A DNA stretch of 14,637 bases from an uncultured Lachnospiraceae bacterium (GTDB taxonomy: Bacteria; Bacillota_A; Clostridia; Lachnospirales; Lachnospiraceae). The notes beneath the pieces are model-generated. The model was given only the letters and a program-made list of their open reading frames with translations. It searched no databases and was not told the origin of the DNA. Positions 1-7,207 of this stretch are shown piece by piece. Made by a program: the position numbers and the translations under genes. The DNA lies in the NCBI GenBank assembly GCA_900555005.1, contig USJM01000027.1, positions 1 through 14,637 of the forward strand. Direction: 5' to 3'. Numbering within the stretch: the stretch's first letter is position 1; every line of letters starts with the position of its first letter.

Positions 1-199
1 AGTCCGCCCCGATCAGATCTGCAATCGTCTTTCTGGACCGCATGACCGCACTGCGGCAGAGCTGCCCGGCTTCATACACCGCCGAAGCATTGCCATAAGT
101 TTCTGTAAAAAACGGCAGCATAACCGAGACTGCTTCCGGAAGTGTCCTTGTTGTTGCCGCATTGTCCAGATAGATGAATTCCGGTTTATCCCCGCTCAT
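1..199 (-). CDS. nifS: Cysteine desulfurase, NifS/IscS family (N-terminal part, runs off the window)
   Basis: The 66 visible residues carry the family's N-terminal signature: FIYLDNAATT at residues 8-17, followed by an LPEAVSVMLPFF helix and YGNASAVYEAGQ. Enzymes of this family are cytosolic, use pyridoxal phosphate, and strip sulfur from L-cysteine to make a persulfide for Fe-S clusters and thiolated tRNA. The PLP lysine and active-site cysteine lie outside the window. The ATG overlaps the stop of the upstream Rrf2 gene in an ATGA arrangement, with GGAGGAAAG just before it, so the two are probably translationally coupled. NifS and IscS cannot be told apart from this fragment; the pairing with an Rrf2 regulator fits a clostridial isc/nif-type operon. 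Confidence 0.9.
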   Translation of the reverse strand, partial: MSGDKPEFIYLDNAATTRTLPEAVSVMLPFFTETYGNASAVYEAGQLCRSAVMRSRKTIADLIGAD

Positions 200-680
200 C
201 TCTTTCCTCCTGCAGCACAGCCAGGCAGCTCATCCGGATGACCGGTTCGTGCCTTTCTCGATTCTTTGACAAGCTCAGACAAATAGATGCCATCGACTGT
301 ATCCGTGATCGCCGTATTGATTTTCTCCCAGACATACTTTGACACGCACATCTCTGCCCCGGCACAGCCGGTCTCCTTCCCGGCCGATTCCGACTTCAGG
401 CCCGGGCAGGAGACCGCATCTGTACTGCCCTCGCAGGCTCTCAGCACATCTCCTACCGAGATTTCAGAGCATCCCGTCCAAGTCTGTAACCTCCCTGCGC
501 TCCTCTGCTTGATGTGACAAGGCCGGCCTTCTTCAACGAGGATGCCAGCTGTTCCAGGTAGGACTCCGAAATACTCTCCCTGCGGGCAATGCTGCTCAGG
601 GAGACCGTCTCCTCATCCATATGAGATGCAAGATCAATCATAGCCCGAAGACCATATCTGCCCTTCGTGGATAATTTCAT
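196..680 (-). CDS. iscR: Rrf2/IscR-type transcriptional regulator, interrupted by a one-base deletion
   Basis: The N-terminus (MKLSTKGRYGLRAMIDLA) and the winged-helix segment ending GAQGGYRLGRDA are classic Rrf2. The frame stops at 453 after GRDALKSR, while another frame continues EISVGDVLRACEG, the normal next part of the family. Adding one base near 466-470 joins them as GRDA-S-EISVGDV. The C-terminal part has three cysteines (SCPG, then GCAGAEMC, spacing X13 and X5), suited to binding an Fe-S cluster. Family members sense Fe-S or cysteine status and control isc/suf/cysteine genes. It has a good ribosome binding site (GGAGGA at 691-696) and overlaps the desulfurase start by four bases. The break is probably a sequence error. 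It could be a CymR-like rather than an IscR-like member. Confidence 0.85.
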
Positions 681-706
681 GCTCGTTCTTTCCTCCGATA
701 TTTTAA

Positions 707-725
707 TCCTAGTAATTTACTTGGA
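707..725. promoter_or_regulatory. Candidate Rrf2/IscR operator (19-bp near-perfect palindrome)
   Basis: TCCTAGTAATTTACTTGGA reads as arms TCC-x-AGTAA and TTACT-x-GGA around one central base; 8 of 9 arm positions pair. It lies 27 bases upstream of the Rrf2 start and just upstream of its ribosome binding site, where an autorepressor would block the promoter. Rrf2 dimers bind palindromes of about this size, and autoregulation is common. The match to a specific IscR or CymR consensus was not tested. Confidence 0.5.
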
Positions 726-763
726 ATTAAAAAAATATATCACAGGACATCCGCAGCGTCAAG

Positions 764-807
764 GAAGAAGAGGGGCATCGAGGTTTCCCCCGCTGCCCCT
801 CTTCTTC
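764..807. terminator. Long GC-rich hairpin between glgA and the Rrf2 gene
   Basis: A perfect 13-bp stem (GAAGAAGAGGGGC with GCCCCTCTTCTTC) encloses an 18-base loop. On the plus strand it is followed by TTTTT. On the minus strand, the direction of glgA, the U-rich run is the stem's own CTCTTCTTCCTT. It lies 26 bases past the glgA stop, so it most likely ends glgA transcription before the regulator gene. Confidence 0.7.
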
Positions 808-832
808 TTTTTATCCTTCTTCTTACCCCTGC

Positions 833-2277
833 TTACCAGCCCAGCAGATGATCGTACAGCTCCTCATACTGTTTTGCGGAAGTCTTCCACGAGAAATCCT
901 TCGCCATCGCGCGGTCAATCATCTTGTTCCACTCTCTTCTGCGATTATAGAAGACGTCCATCGCGTACTTGATCGTGCCAAGCATCTCATGAGCGTTATA
1001 GTTTGCAAATGAGAATCCGGTTCCGGTCGACTCATATTCATTGTAAGGCTCCACCGTATCTTTCAGTCCGCCCGTCTCCCTGACAATCGGGATGGTCCCG
1101 TAGCGGAGACTCATCAGCTGGCTCAGCCCGCACGGTTCAAACAGGGACGGCATCAGGAATGCATCACAGGATGCATAGATCTTGTGGCTCATCGCTTCAG
1201 AATAATATATGTTCGCCGAGACCTTTCCCTGATACTTCCACGCGAAATGGCGGAACATATTCTCATATCGTCCTCACCTGTTCCAAGCACGACAATCTGC
1301 AGATCCTGCTGGCAAATCTCGTCCATCATGTACGCAATCAGGTCAAAGCCCTTCTGATCTGTCAGCCTCGAAACAATGCCGATCATGAACTTCCGGTCGT
1401 CCTGCTCAAGCCCAAGTTCCCGCTGCAGCGCCCTCTTGTTCTTGATCTTCTCCTTACGGAAATTTCTTGCATTGTAAGGCTGCTCGATAAACTGATCGGT
1501 CTCCGGATTGTACTCATCATAGTCAATTCCGTTCACAATTCCGCTCAGGCAGTTGGAGCGCGCACGCATCAGGCCATCCAGACGTTCCCCATAGAACGGC
1601 GTCTTAATCTCCTCCGCGTAAGTTCTGGACACCGTCGTGATCCAGTCTGCGTAGACAATACCGCCCTTCAGGTAATTGGCATCCCCGTATGCCTCCAGCT
1701 TATCCGGTGTGAAATAAGACTTGTCCAGTCCTGTAATGTCCTGAATGGTCTTCACATCCCAGACGCCCTGGAACTTCAGGTTGTGAATGGTCATGATTGA
1801 CTTCATGTTCCGGTAGAAATCTCCCTGATGGAAGCTGTCCTTCAGGTATACCGGCACAAGTCCAGTCTGCCAGTCATGACAGTGGACAATATCCGGCTGA
1901 AATCCGATGACCGGAAGCGCAGAGAGCGCCGCCCTCGAGAAAAACGCAAACTTCTCCACATCCTGATAGATATTTCCATAGGGCTTCGGGCCTGCAAAAT
2001 AGTACTCGTTGTCAATGAAATAGAAATGTACGCCCTGGTATTCCATCTCCAGGATACCGACATACTGACTTCTCCAGGACAGATCCATATAGAAGTGGGT
2101 CAGATACTGCATCTTATCCTTCCACTCCTGTCTCATACACATATACTTCGGAAGGATCACGCGGCAGTCATACTTCTCCTTGTCGAAGCACTTCGGCAGC
2201 GATCCAACCACATCGGCAAGGCCCCCGGTCTTGATAAACGGCACGCCCTCCGATGCCACAAACAGTATCTTTTTCAT
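833..2277 (-). CDS. glgA: Glycogen synthase (ADP-glucose), GT5 family, interrupted by a one-base deletion
   Basis: It transfers glucose from ADP-glucose to growing alpha-1,4-glucan in the cytosol. The N-terminal Rossmann half begins MKKILFVASEGVPF with the ADP-glucose motif KTGGLADV near residue 18. Further landmarks are HCHDWQTGLVPVYL, TIHNLKFQG and GIVSRLTDQKG. The C-terminal half has the catalytic-site block EPCGLSQLMSLRYGT followed by ETGGLKDTV. One base is missing at about 1267, between LGTGEDD and ENMFRHFAWKY; with it restored the protein is about 481 residues, the normal family length. The start at 2277 is chosen because GGAGG lies 8 bases upstream; an ATG 15 bases earlier overlaps that site. 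No other glg gene is visible nearby, and the hairpins on both sides suggest a single-gene transcript. Confidence 0.93.
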
Positions 2278-2383
2278 GCTGATATCCTCCAATCCTTTCC
2301 GGGATTTTCATGTTCTATTTCCCATATCATAACTCATCTGAACAAATATATCCACACTTGATCTTACTTCCAGAAGAAATCCG

Positions 2384-2417
2384 AAAAAAGTCCCCGGAAA
2401 ATCTCTTCTCCGGGGAC
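2384..2417 (-). terminator. Rho-independent terminator of ridA
   Basis: On the minus strand GTCCCCGGA pairs perfectly with TCCGGGGAC (9 bp, 10-base loop), immediately followed by TTTTTT. It lies about 30 bases past the ridA stop and upstream of glgA. Confidence 0.9.
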
Positions 2418-2445
2418 ACCTCTGTCCTTCTTCCTGATCACGGTA

Positions 2446-2814
2446 TCAAACTTCTGCAATAGCCTCGATCTCGCACCCTACGCCAAGCGGAAGATCCTTC
2501 ACCGCCACGCAGCTGCGTGCAGGCTTCGAAACAAAATACTTCGCATAGACTTCGTTGAATGCCTTGAAATCTTTAATATCTGCAAGGAAGCAGGTTGTCT
2601 TGACAACCCTCTCAAAACCGCTTCCGGCTGCCTTCAGAATCTCCCCGACATTCCTGCAGCTCTGCTCAGCCTGCGCTGCGATATCCTCCGCGAACTTTCC
2701 TGTCTGCGGATCAATCGGTGTCTGTCCGGACACAAATACGAGTCCTCCGGTCACGATCCCCTGGGAATAAGGGCCGATTGCCGCCGGTGCCTTCTCTGTC
2801 GATACAACCTTCAT
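2446..2814 (-). CDS. ridA: RidA family 2-iminobutanoate/2-iminopropanoate deaminase
   Basis: A complete 122-residue protein of the RidA/YjgF/UK114 family, which hydrolyses reactive enamines and imines released by PLP enzymes such as threonine dehydratase. Visible landmarks are APAAIGPYSQG near the N-terminus, FVSGQTPIDPQTG, the conserved arginine in ARSCVAVKDLPLG that contacts the substrate carboxylate, and the C-terminal EIEAIA. Members are trimeric cytosolic enzymes. Two adjacent ATG codons follow GGAGG, at spacings of 4 and 7 bases; the second (2814) gives the usual MKVVSTEKAP start. It has its own promoter and terminator, so it is probably monocistronic. Confidence 0.93.
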   Translation of the reverse strand: MKVVSTEKAPAAIGPYSQGIVTGGLVFVSGQTPIDPQTGKFAEDIAAQAEQSCRNVGEILKAAGSGFERVVKTTCFLADIKDFKAFNEVYAKYFVSKPARSCVAVKDLPLGVGCEIEAIAEV

Positions 2815-2851
2815 CATTCTGCCTCCTTTTTCTTTATAGAACCCTGCAGCA

Positions 2852-2881
2852 ATTATACCCGCCTCCACAGCAGAAAATCAA
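2852..2881 (-). promoter_or_regulatory. Sigma-A type promoter of ridA
   Basis: On the minus strand TTGATT, an 18-base spacer and a perfect TATAAT lie 38 bases upstream of the ridA start. Confidence 0.65.
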
Positions 2882-2889
2882 GCTCCCTC

Positions 2890-2918
2890 TTTTCACTGAC
2901 AGACAGACGCTGTATCAT
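2890..2918 (+). promoter_or_regulatory. Possible promoter of the DUF1294 gene
   Basis: TTTTCA, a 17-base spacer and TATCAT (5 of 6 to the -10 consensus) lie 70 bases upstream of the DUF1294 start, back-to-back with the ridA promoter. The -35 match is only moderate. Confidence 0.35.
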
Positions 2919-2988
2919 CATGTCTGAATGGCGGCCAGGAATCATCATATCGGCGGGCTGCATTTTTCAAAACGGGAGGGTTTTCTAT

Positions 2989-3264
2989 ATGGATTCTGCT
3001 GCAGTTCTGTATCTGGTTGTGCTGAATATCATCACGTTGATTGCCTACGGCACCGACAAGTACAGGGCCGTTCACAATCAGTGGCGGATTCCGGAGAAAA
3101 CACTGCTCATCCTGGCCGCCGCCGGCGGCAGCATCGGGGCGCTGGCAGGTATGTACCTCTTTCATCATAAAACAAGGAAACTGAAGTTCTCCATCGGTGT
3201 CCCATCGATCCTGGTGATTCAGGTCATCCTGTTCCGTCTGCTGCAGGCCCGTCCGCTTCGGTAA
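2989..3264 (+). CDS. DUF1294 small membrane protein
   Basis: A 91-residue protein whose pattern fits DUF1294: an N-terminal hydrophobic segment (VLYLVVLNIITLIAYGTDK), the conserved KYRAVHNQWRIPEKTLL stretch, a glycine-rich AAAGGSIGALAGMYLFHHK segment and a final hydrophobic helix. The function is unknown; the protein is expected in the cytoplasmic membrane. The start at 2989 follows GGGAGGG by 8 bases; an upstream in-frame ATG at 2920 has no such site and would add a segment unlike the family. It is the only intact gene on the plus strand. No clear terminator follows it. Confidence 0.82.
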   Translation: MDSAAVLYLVVLNIITLIAYGTDKYRAVHNQWRIPEKTLLILAAAGGSIGALAGMYLFHHKTRKLKFSIGVPSILVIQVILFRLLQARPLR

Positions 3265-3454
3265 TCCTACTTTTTTAATACGTGATGGCATTTCTAACAT
3301 CTGATCATTTCGGTTCCCCCTTTCCGGAGTCGGTAGTGTCATGCATAACCATGCATAAACCTTGAGTTGCCTTGATTTCTTGGGGATTGGACATAAAAAG
3401 AGCAATACCCCCTATTTTTGTGTATATTCTTTATTCATATATAGCTATTCTCTC
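3265..3454. other. Intergenic stretch at the edge of an AT-rich island
   Basis: Contains no convincing gene. The base composition shifts here from GC-rich to AT-rich. A short direct repeat (ATGCATAA twice, around 3343-3358) is present. No integrase site, terminator hairpin or terminal repeat could be assigned. Confidence 0.3.
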
Positions 3455-3901
3455 CTAAGCCAGTCTCTGTGAAAGTTCTATCTCCTCATCATCTTCCTCA
3501 CCGGTTTCCACAAATCCCACTTTATGATAAAGTTCTAATGCCACTTGATTATCTTTATTACATGTAAGTGTTACTCTGTTGGAATCACCAAATGGCTTTG
3601 TTTTTATGTACTCCAGCACCAATCGCAGAGCTGCACATCCGTACCCTCTTCCCTGTTTTGAAGCATCTATCATCATATGCCAGATATCATATTCCGGAAT
3701 ATCATAATCGTAAATTACCATAACATAACCTACCATCTCATCTCCATCATATATTCCAAATGGCTGGCACTGCTTACGATATACATATGCTTGTGCTAAG
3801 CTTCGAATTGGATTGGAGACATACTTTTCCTGCCCATCTGCCAGCCTTAATTGGAATGCATCCAGAAAATTGTTTTCGTTAATCACTTTTAAATTGACCA
3901 T
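3455..3901 (-). CDS. GNAT family N-acetyltransferase (polyamine acetyltransferase-like)
   Basis: A complete 148-residue GNAT protein that should transfer acetyl from acetyl-CoA to an amine. The acetyl-CoA pyrophosphate loop is QGRGYGCAALRLV near residues 83-95. The late strand and helix NKDNQVALELYHKVGF is the usual GNAT motif B. The N-terminal region with QPFGIYDGDEMVGYVM resembles the diamine/spermidine acetyltransferases of Firmicutes (BltD-like), so a polyamine substrate is possible but not shown. It follows the small membrane protein by one base, with GGAGAG ahead of the ATG, so the two are co-translated. Base composition is more AT-rich than the flanking core genes. Confidence 0.85.
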   Translation of the reverse strand: MVNLKVINENNFLDAFQLRLADGQEKYVSNPIRSLAQAYVYRKQCQPFGIYDGDEMVGYVMVIYDYDIPEYDIWHMMIDASKQGRGYGCAALRLVLEYIKTKPFGDSNRVTLTCNKDNQVALELYHKVGFVETGEEDDEEIELSQRLA

Positions 3902-3902
3902 T

Positions 3903-4145
3903 CTATTCTCTCCACTTCTTTACGATTCTTAAATATTTCCAGAAATTAATCAGCACCCTGACACCTTCATCCAATAGAACTGCCAGAAATACTCCTAAGA
4001 TTCCCAATTTACAAATAAATACGAAGACCGATGCTACACTCACGGTCCAAATCGTTCCAAAAATCTGAGTAAACAACATCCACATGATGATTGAAAATAC
4101 TAATATAAGCAGCCTCTTTCCGTATTGTTTATGACTTGATTTCAT
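3903..4145 (-). CDS. Small two-helix membrane protein of unknown function
   Basis: An 80-residue protein with a basic start (MKSSHKQYGKR), a hydrophobic segment at about residues 12-33 (LLILVFSIIMWMLFTQIF) and a second at about 36-60, then a basic tail (KYLRIVKKWRE). It lies between the ABC permease fragment, whose stop is 24 bases upstream, and the GNAT gene, which starts 2 bases after its stop. No family was recognised. The ribosome binding site is weak (AGGA four bases before ATG). The shared operon suggests a role with the exporter or acetyltransferase, but that is inference. Confidence 0.6.
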   Translation of the reverse strand: MKSSHKQYGKRLLILVFSIIMWMLFTQIFGTIWTVSVASVFVFICKLGILGVFLAVLLDEGVRVLINFWKYLRIVKKWRE

Positions 4146-4169
4146 AATTTCCTACGTTTGTTTCCGTTA

Positions 4170-4895
4170 TCATAGTTCTGCAAATCTATCACAGCCTTTT
4201 GTTTTAAGCCAAATATACAATGTCAGACCAGCCACAACATTGACTGCTATTAAAATTCCAATATAGCGCATATATCCCAATGTATAACCCGGAAGCACCA
4301 TATATCCAATAAACAGAAGTGCTGTATATCCGAATCCGCCAAACATTGTTATCATCACAGAAGCACTCTGCTTAATCGGTGTAAGCTCATTCGTCCAGGT
4401 AAGCACCGGCTTTATCACTCCCATAAATAAACCAAAAACTGCCATGACAAACACATAGGATAGTACCTGCAGAATCATTATCACAAATTGTTCAATTTTA
4501 AATGGGCAGACTACTGCTGTACAAATCATGCAAAGCATCGCAGGTATACTATTTAAAATAAGCTGCATATCCAGTTTCGCACGAAGTACCTGCCATGGTG
4601 TCACAGGAAGAGACTGTGCAATCCACAGACTTTTACCCTCCAAAGATATCGAAGGTGCAGTCATAATATTCATGGATATAAGACCACAAAGCATGACCGT
4701 AATCAGCAGCAGAACACTTCCATCCTGACTTCCGAACATGGAATTCAGCATTGTAAACAGCTTTCTTCCCTTCCATAAAAGTCCAGCCGCACATACAGGC
4801 ATCAGGAACACGCCAATTCCACTGTTTAACATATATCCAGAACTTGATGTAAAATGTTTAATCTCCCTTAACAGCAGTGCTCCTATGCATAAGCA
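4170..4895 (-). pseudogene. ABC-2 type permease, C-terminal half only (5'-truncated)
   Basis: The frame encodes at least five hydrophobic segments and the stretch ISLEGKSLWIAQSLPVTPWQ, followed by VLRAKL, typical of large ABC-2 permeases of about 500 or more residues. Only the last 220 residues follow the first ATG (4832). Family-like sequence continues upstream of that ATG without a start (LLLREIKHF, then GYMLNSGIG) back to a TAA at 4896-4898, so the front half and its start are missing. No ATPase gene is adjacent. A short product from 4832 could still be made but would probably not be a working transporter. The AT-rich composition suggests transfer. Confidence 0.7.
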
Positions 4896-5024
4896 TTACT
4901 TCTGATCAGCCAATTGTCTTAACAGTTGATGCCTGACTGCAATATAATCCACATCAACGATAGAATTTCATGCCGAAAACTTTCCATATCTGATTGGGAG
5001 ACCTGAGCTCAGAACCTTTTCTCC

Positions 5025-5685
5025 TCATTTTCTACCCAAAAAATCCAGGAGAATCTTTGCCAGCTTTTCACTATGCATGATATAACTTCTGTGACTTTCT
5101 CCCGGAAGAATCACTTTCTCTGCACCCGGAATTTTCGAAGCGATATGATCAGTCTCACTCTTACGAATCAGATCATGCTGACCGGCCACTATGAGGGTAT
5201 CTGCATGAATCTCTGCCAGCTCTTCATCACGAATGTCCGGCTCCCTGATCATCAGACGCATGAGCGGACTCCGGCTAAAAAGTGATGAATTTTCATTCCC
5301 GTAAGACACAGGCCGCGCAGACCCTCTGGCCGGTATTCGCTCCGCATGCAACCAGGGAAGTGATCCGGTTCGTTCTGGACGCTGCCATCAGACCGATGAT
5401 ACCCCCGTCAGAAAATCCGACCACTGCTGCATCACGAAGATTCAGTTTCTCCAGGAACTGAATCAGATCCTCTGCCATATCCCTGTAATGGAATTCACCG
5501 GTCCATTGGCTCTTTCCGTGTCCACGGGAATCCGGAAGATAGCAGGTGTGTTTCTCCTCTAAAAGATGGACTGTTCGGTCGAAGATAGTATGATCCTCAC
5601 CATTCCCGTGGATCAAAACCACCGGCCGGCCCTGCCCGACCATCTCATAAAAGATGTCTACGTGATTTACATGTATCTTCTCCAA
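5025..5685 (-). CDS. Alpha/beta hydrolase, interrupted by two one-base deletions
   Basis: Alpha/beta-hydrolase fold enzyme. Visible parts are the oxyanion motif VVLIHGNGEDH, the nucleophile elbow VGFSDGG (GxSxG), the acid turn VAGQHDLI and the catalytic histidine in GESHRSYI. The frame is lost twice: one C is missing near 5320 (giving GANTRPEGLRG when restored) and one T in the run at 5277-5281 (giving HHFFSRSPLMRLM). Both repairs restore a normal family sequence of about 220 residues, so the protein is probably intact in the cell. The likely start is TTG at 5685, with AGGGGG 9 bases upstream, four bases after the stop of the preceding gene; ATG codons at 5733 and 5709 lack such a site. The substrate is unknown. 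Confidence 0.82.
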
Positions 5686-5689
5686 TTTC

Positions 5690-6825
5690 TCATTCCCCCT
5701 GTTCGCCATTCTTATCCAGGCACTTTTTTTCATGCTGCACCCGCCGCATTTTCAGATAAGCATGCACGTAATCGCTGAATCCCCGGGAATCCAGAACAGC
5801 AAAGGCCGCCTCCTCCATCCAGAAGGACATATGCTTCGGATAACAGACAACATACGTGTTCTTCCATTTCGGGTTGAATTTGTTCTTAGCGACATACAGT
5901 GGTTTAAAACCATAGATATAATTCATATTCTCATAAATATAGTGCTCTGCCTTCTCGATCAGGCAGGGATGGTCTTCTGCCTCCGTATTGAAAAACGGAG
6001 CTACGCCGAGGCTCGCTTCCTGTATGCCTTCTTTCTTCAGTGTCTCCATAATGTCGTGAAACAAAAGTTCCATCACACCATGAGGGCATCCCTCCCGGCG
6101 CCGCATGATATCCACGATCCATCCTTTTCCTCCCAGATACGGATTCAGCACATTGATACCCTGAATGACTCCATCTGGATCGACAGCATAGAAATATCTC
6201 TTGTCGCACTGCCTCTCCAGCATCAGACTGCCGACGGCAAATTGCAGTCTGGCTGTATGTTTTTCTTCAAGCCATGCATCTGTGATTTCATGAAACTGGC
6301 GTTCGATGTTCTCATCCCGCTTTGACTGCGGCCGGTATTCATGCACCGTAAGGCCGTAATTCATCGCCGTATGGCAGGAAGATCTCACCTTGGCGCAGCG
6401 TCCTCCCTGCATCGACCAAGTCTGTACATCGAAGACCGCCTCCTCGCCGCACTTAAAACAGCCCAGTCCTTCTGCCTGGTACTCCGGTATATGGGTTTCA
6501 TTGGTCATCAGAAAAACCAGATGTTTTCGCTCTGCCGCCGAAAAGGATCGAAGCATCGCCAGCATCTTTGGAAAACTGTCTGCCGCACAAATCGGATCCC
6601 CGCAGACCACGATCGTATCCCAGACCGTGCAAAGCTTACCATGCCTTCCGGATTCTCGGAAAACAGCCATTCCTTATCCGGCTCCAGAGCCAGATACGCC
6701 AGAGAATTATCCGCGTACTTTCTCAGATACGACAATGCTCGATTCCATTCTTCCGGAGAGGCTGACGCAGCTGCGGCTGGTTCAAAACCGAAGCTGGCCG
6801 ATTCTATCCCGCCCATCTTTATCAT
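5690..6825 (-). CDS. Stand-alone MprF-type (DUF2156) aminoacyl transferase domain, interrupted by a one-base deletion
   Basis: The repaired protein of about 378 residues resembles the cytosolic C-terminal domain of phosphatidylglycerol lysyltransferase (MprF), a double GNAT fold. Landmarks are NSLAYLALEPDKEWLF, TIVVCGDPI, GCFKCGEEAVFDVQTWS, WIVDIMRRREGCPHGVMELL, SLGVAPFF and a C-terminal KFNPKWKNTYVVCYP. No membrane helices are present, so the flippase part of MprF is absent. One G is missing from the run at 6619-6621; restoring it joins MVSFARSG to DTIVVCGDP. Stand-alone members may add amino acids to lipids or use other tRNA-dependent acceptors; the substrate here is unknown. The start is uncertain (6825 or 6816, neither with a strong ribosome binding site). 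The hydrolase follows four bases after its stop, suggesting an operon. Confidence 0.82.
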
Positions 6826-6843
6826 CTTCTTTCATATAAATAC

Positions 6844-6872
6844 AGTATATGCGGGAAGCTGATACGTTTTAA
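6844..6872 (-). promoter_or_regulatory. Possible promoter of the MprF-like/hydrolase pair
   Basis: On the minus strand TTAAAA, a 17-base spacer and TATACT (5 of 6) lie just upstream of the MprF-like gene. The -35 element is weak. Confidence 0.35.
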
Positions 6873-6891
6873 TCATATGATGTGAGTGTCA

Positions 6892-7164
6892 TCAGTCACA
6901 ATTTATCAGCTCTGCAATACAGATTTTTTTGCTTTGGGCACCCACCCCCATATTAATTTTGAGTTCAGTTAAATAATCTATATCATCAAGTGAGAGCGTA
7001 ATGATATGATCTTCAGGAACTCCGTTTTCAATCAGATAATGATAAAACAGATTGAACAGCAGAAATGATTTCCCACTCCGCCGGACACCGGTGACAACCT
7101 CAATCATCTGGTTATCGATCCTGGAAATCAATCTTTCAAGGTAATGCTTTCGTTCGATAATCAT
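6892..7164 (-). pseudogene. N-terminal fragment of a DUF4143-type AAA ATPase
   Basis: The start is normal: AGGAG lies 6 bases before ATG, and the protein begins MIIERKHYLERLIS with a Walker A motif in VVTGVRRSGKSFLLF. The LSLDDIDYL stretch also fits the AAA_14/DUF4143 ATPases, which are usually about 400 residues or longer. Similarity ends near residue 68. A 22-residue tail follows (KINMGVGAQSKKICIAELIN, then CD and stop) that I cannot place. Walker B, sensor and C-terminal DUF4143 regions are absent, so this is a deletion remnant. It starts 43 bases after the sirtuin stop. Confidence 0.7.
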
Positions 7165-7207
7165 GAGCTTCTCCTGCTTTATATTTTGAAGCCAATGGCC
7201 TCATTTT

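Noticed and set aside
2818..2868. Longer ridA start adding MEAGIIAAGFYKEKGGR
   Set aside because: The extension contains the ribosome binding site and overlaps the -10 promoter box; the family normally starts at MKVVSTEKAP.
2893..3405. Long minus-strand reading frame opposite the DUF1294 gene
   Set aside because: It is antisense to a well-supported gene with a ribosome binding site and family features, and has no family-like content itself.
4899..4968. Short minus-strand frame ending VDVDYIAVRHQLLRQLADQK before a stop
   Set aside because: Only about 23 codons after an in-frame stop, no start codon, no family recognised; it could be a gene tail but cannot be supported.
5003..5012. Perfect palindrome CTGAGCTCAG after the hydrolase stop
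   Set aside because: It has no loop and no U-run, so it is neither a terminator nor a clear operator.
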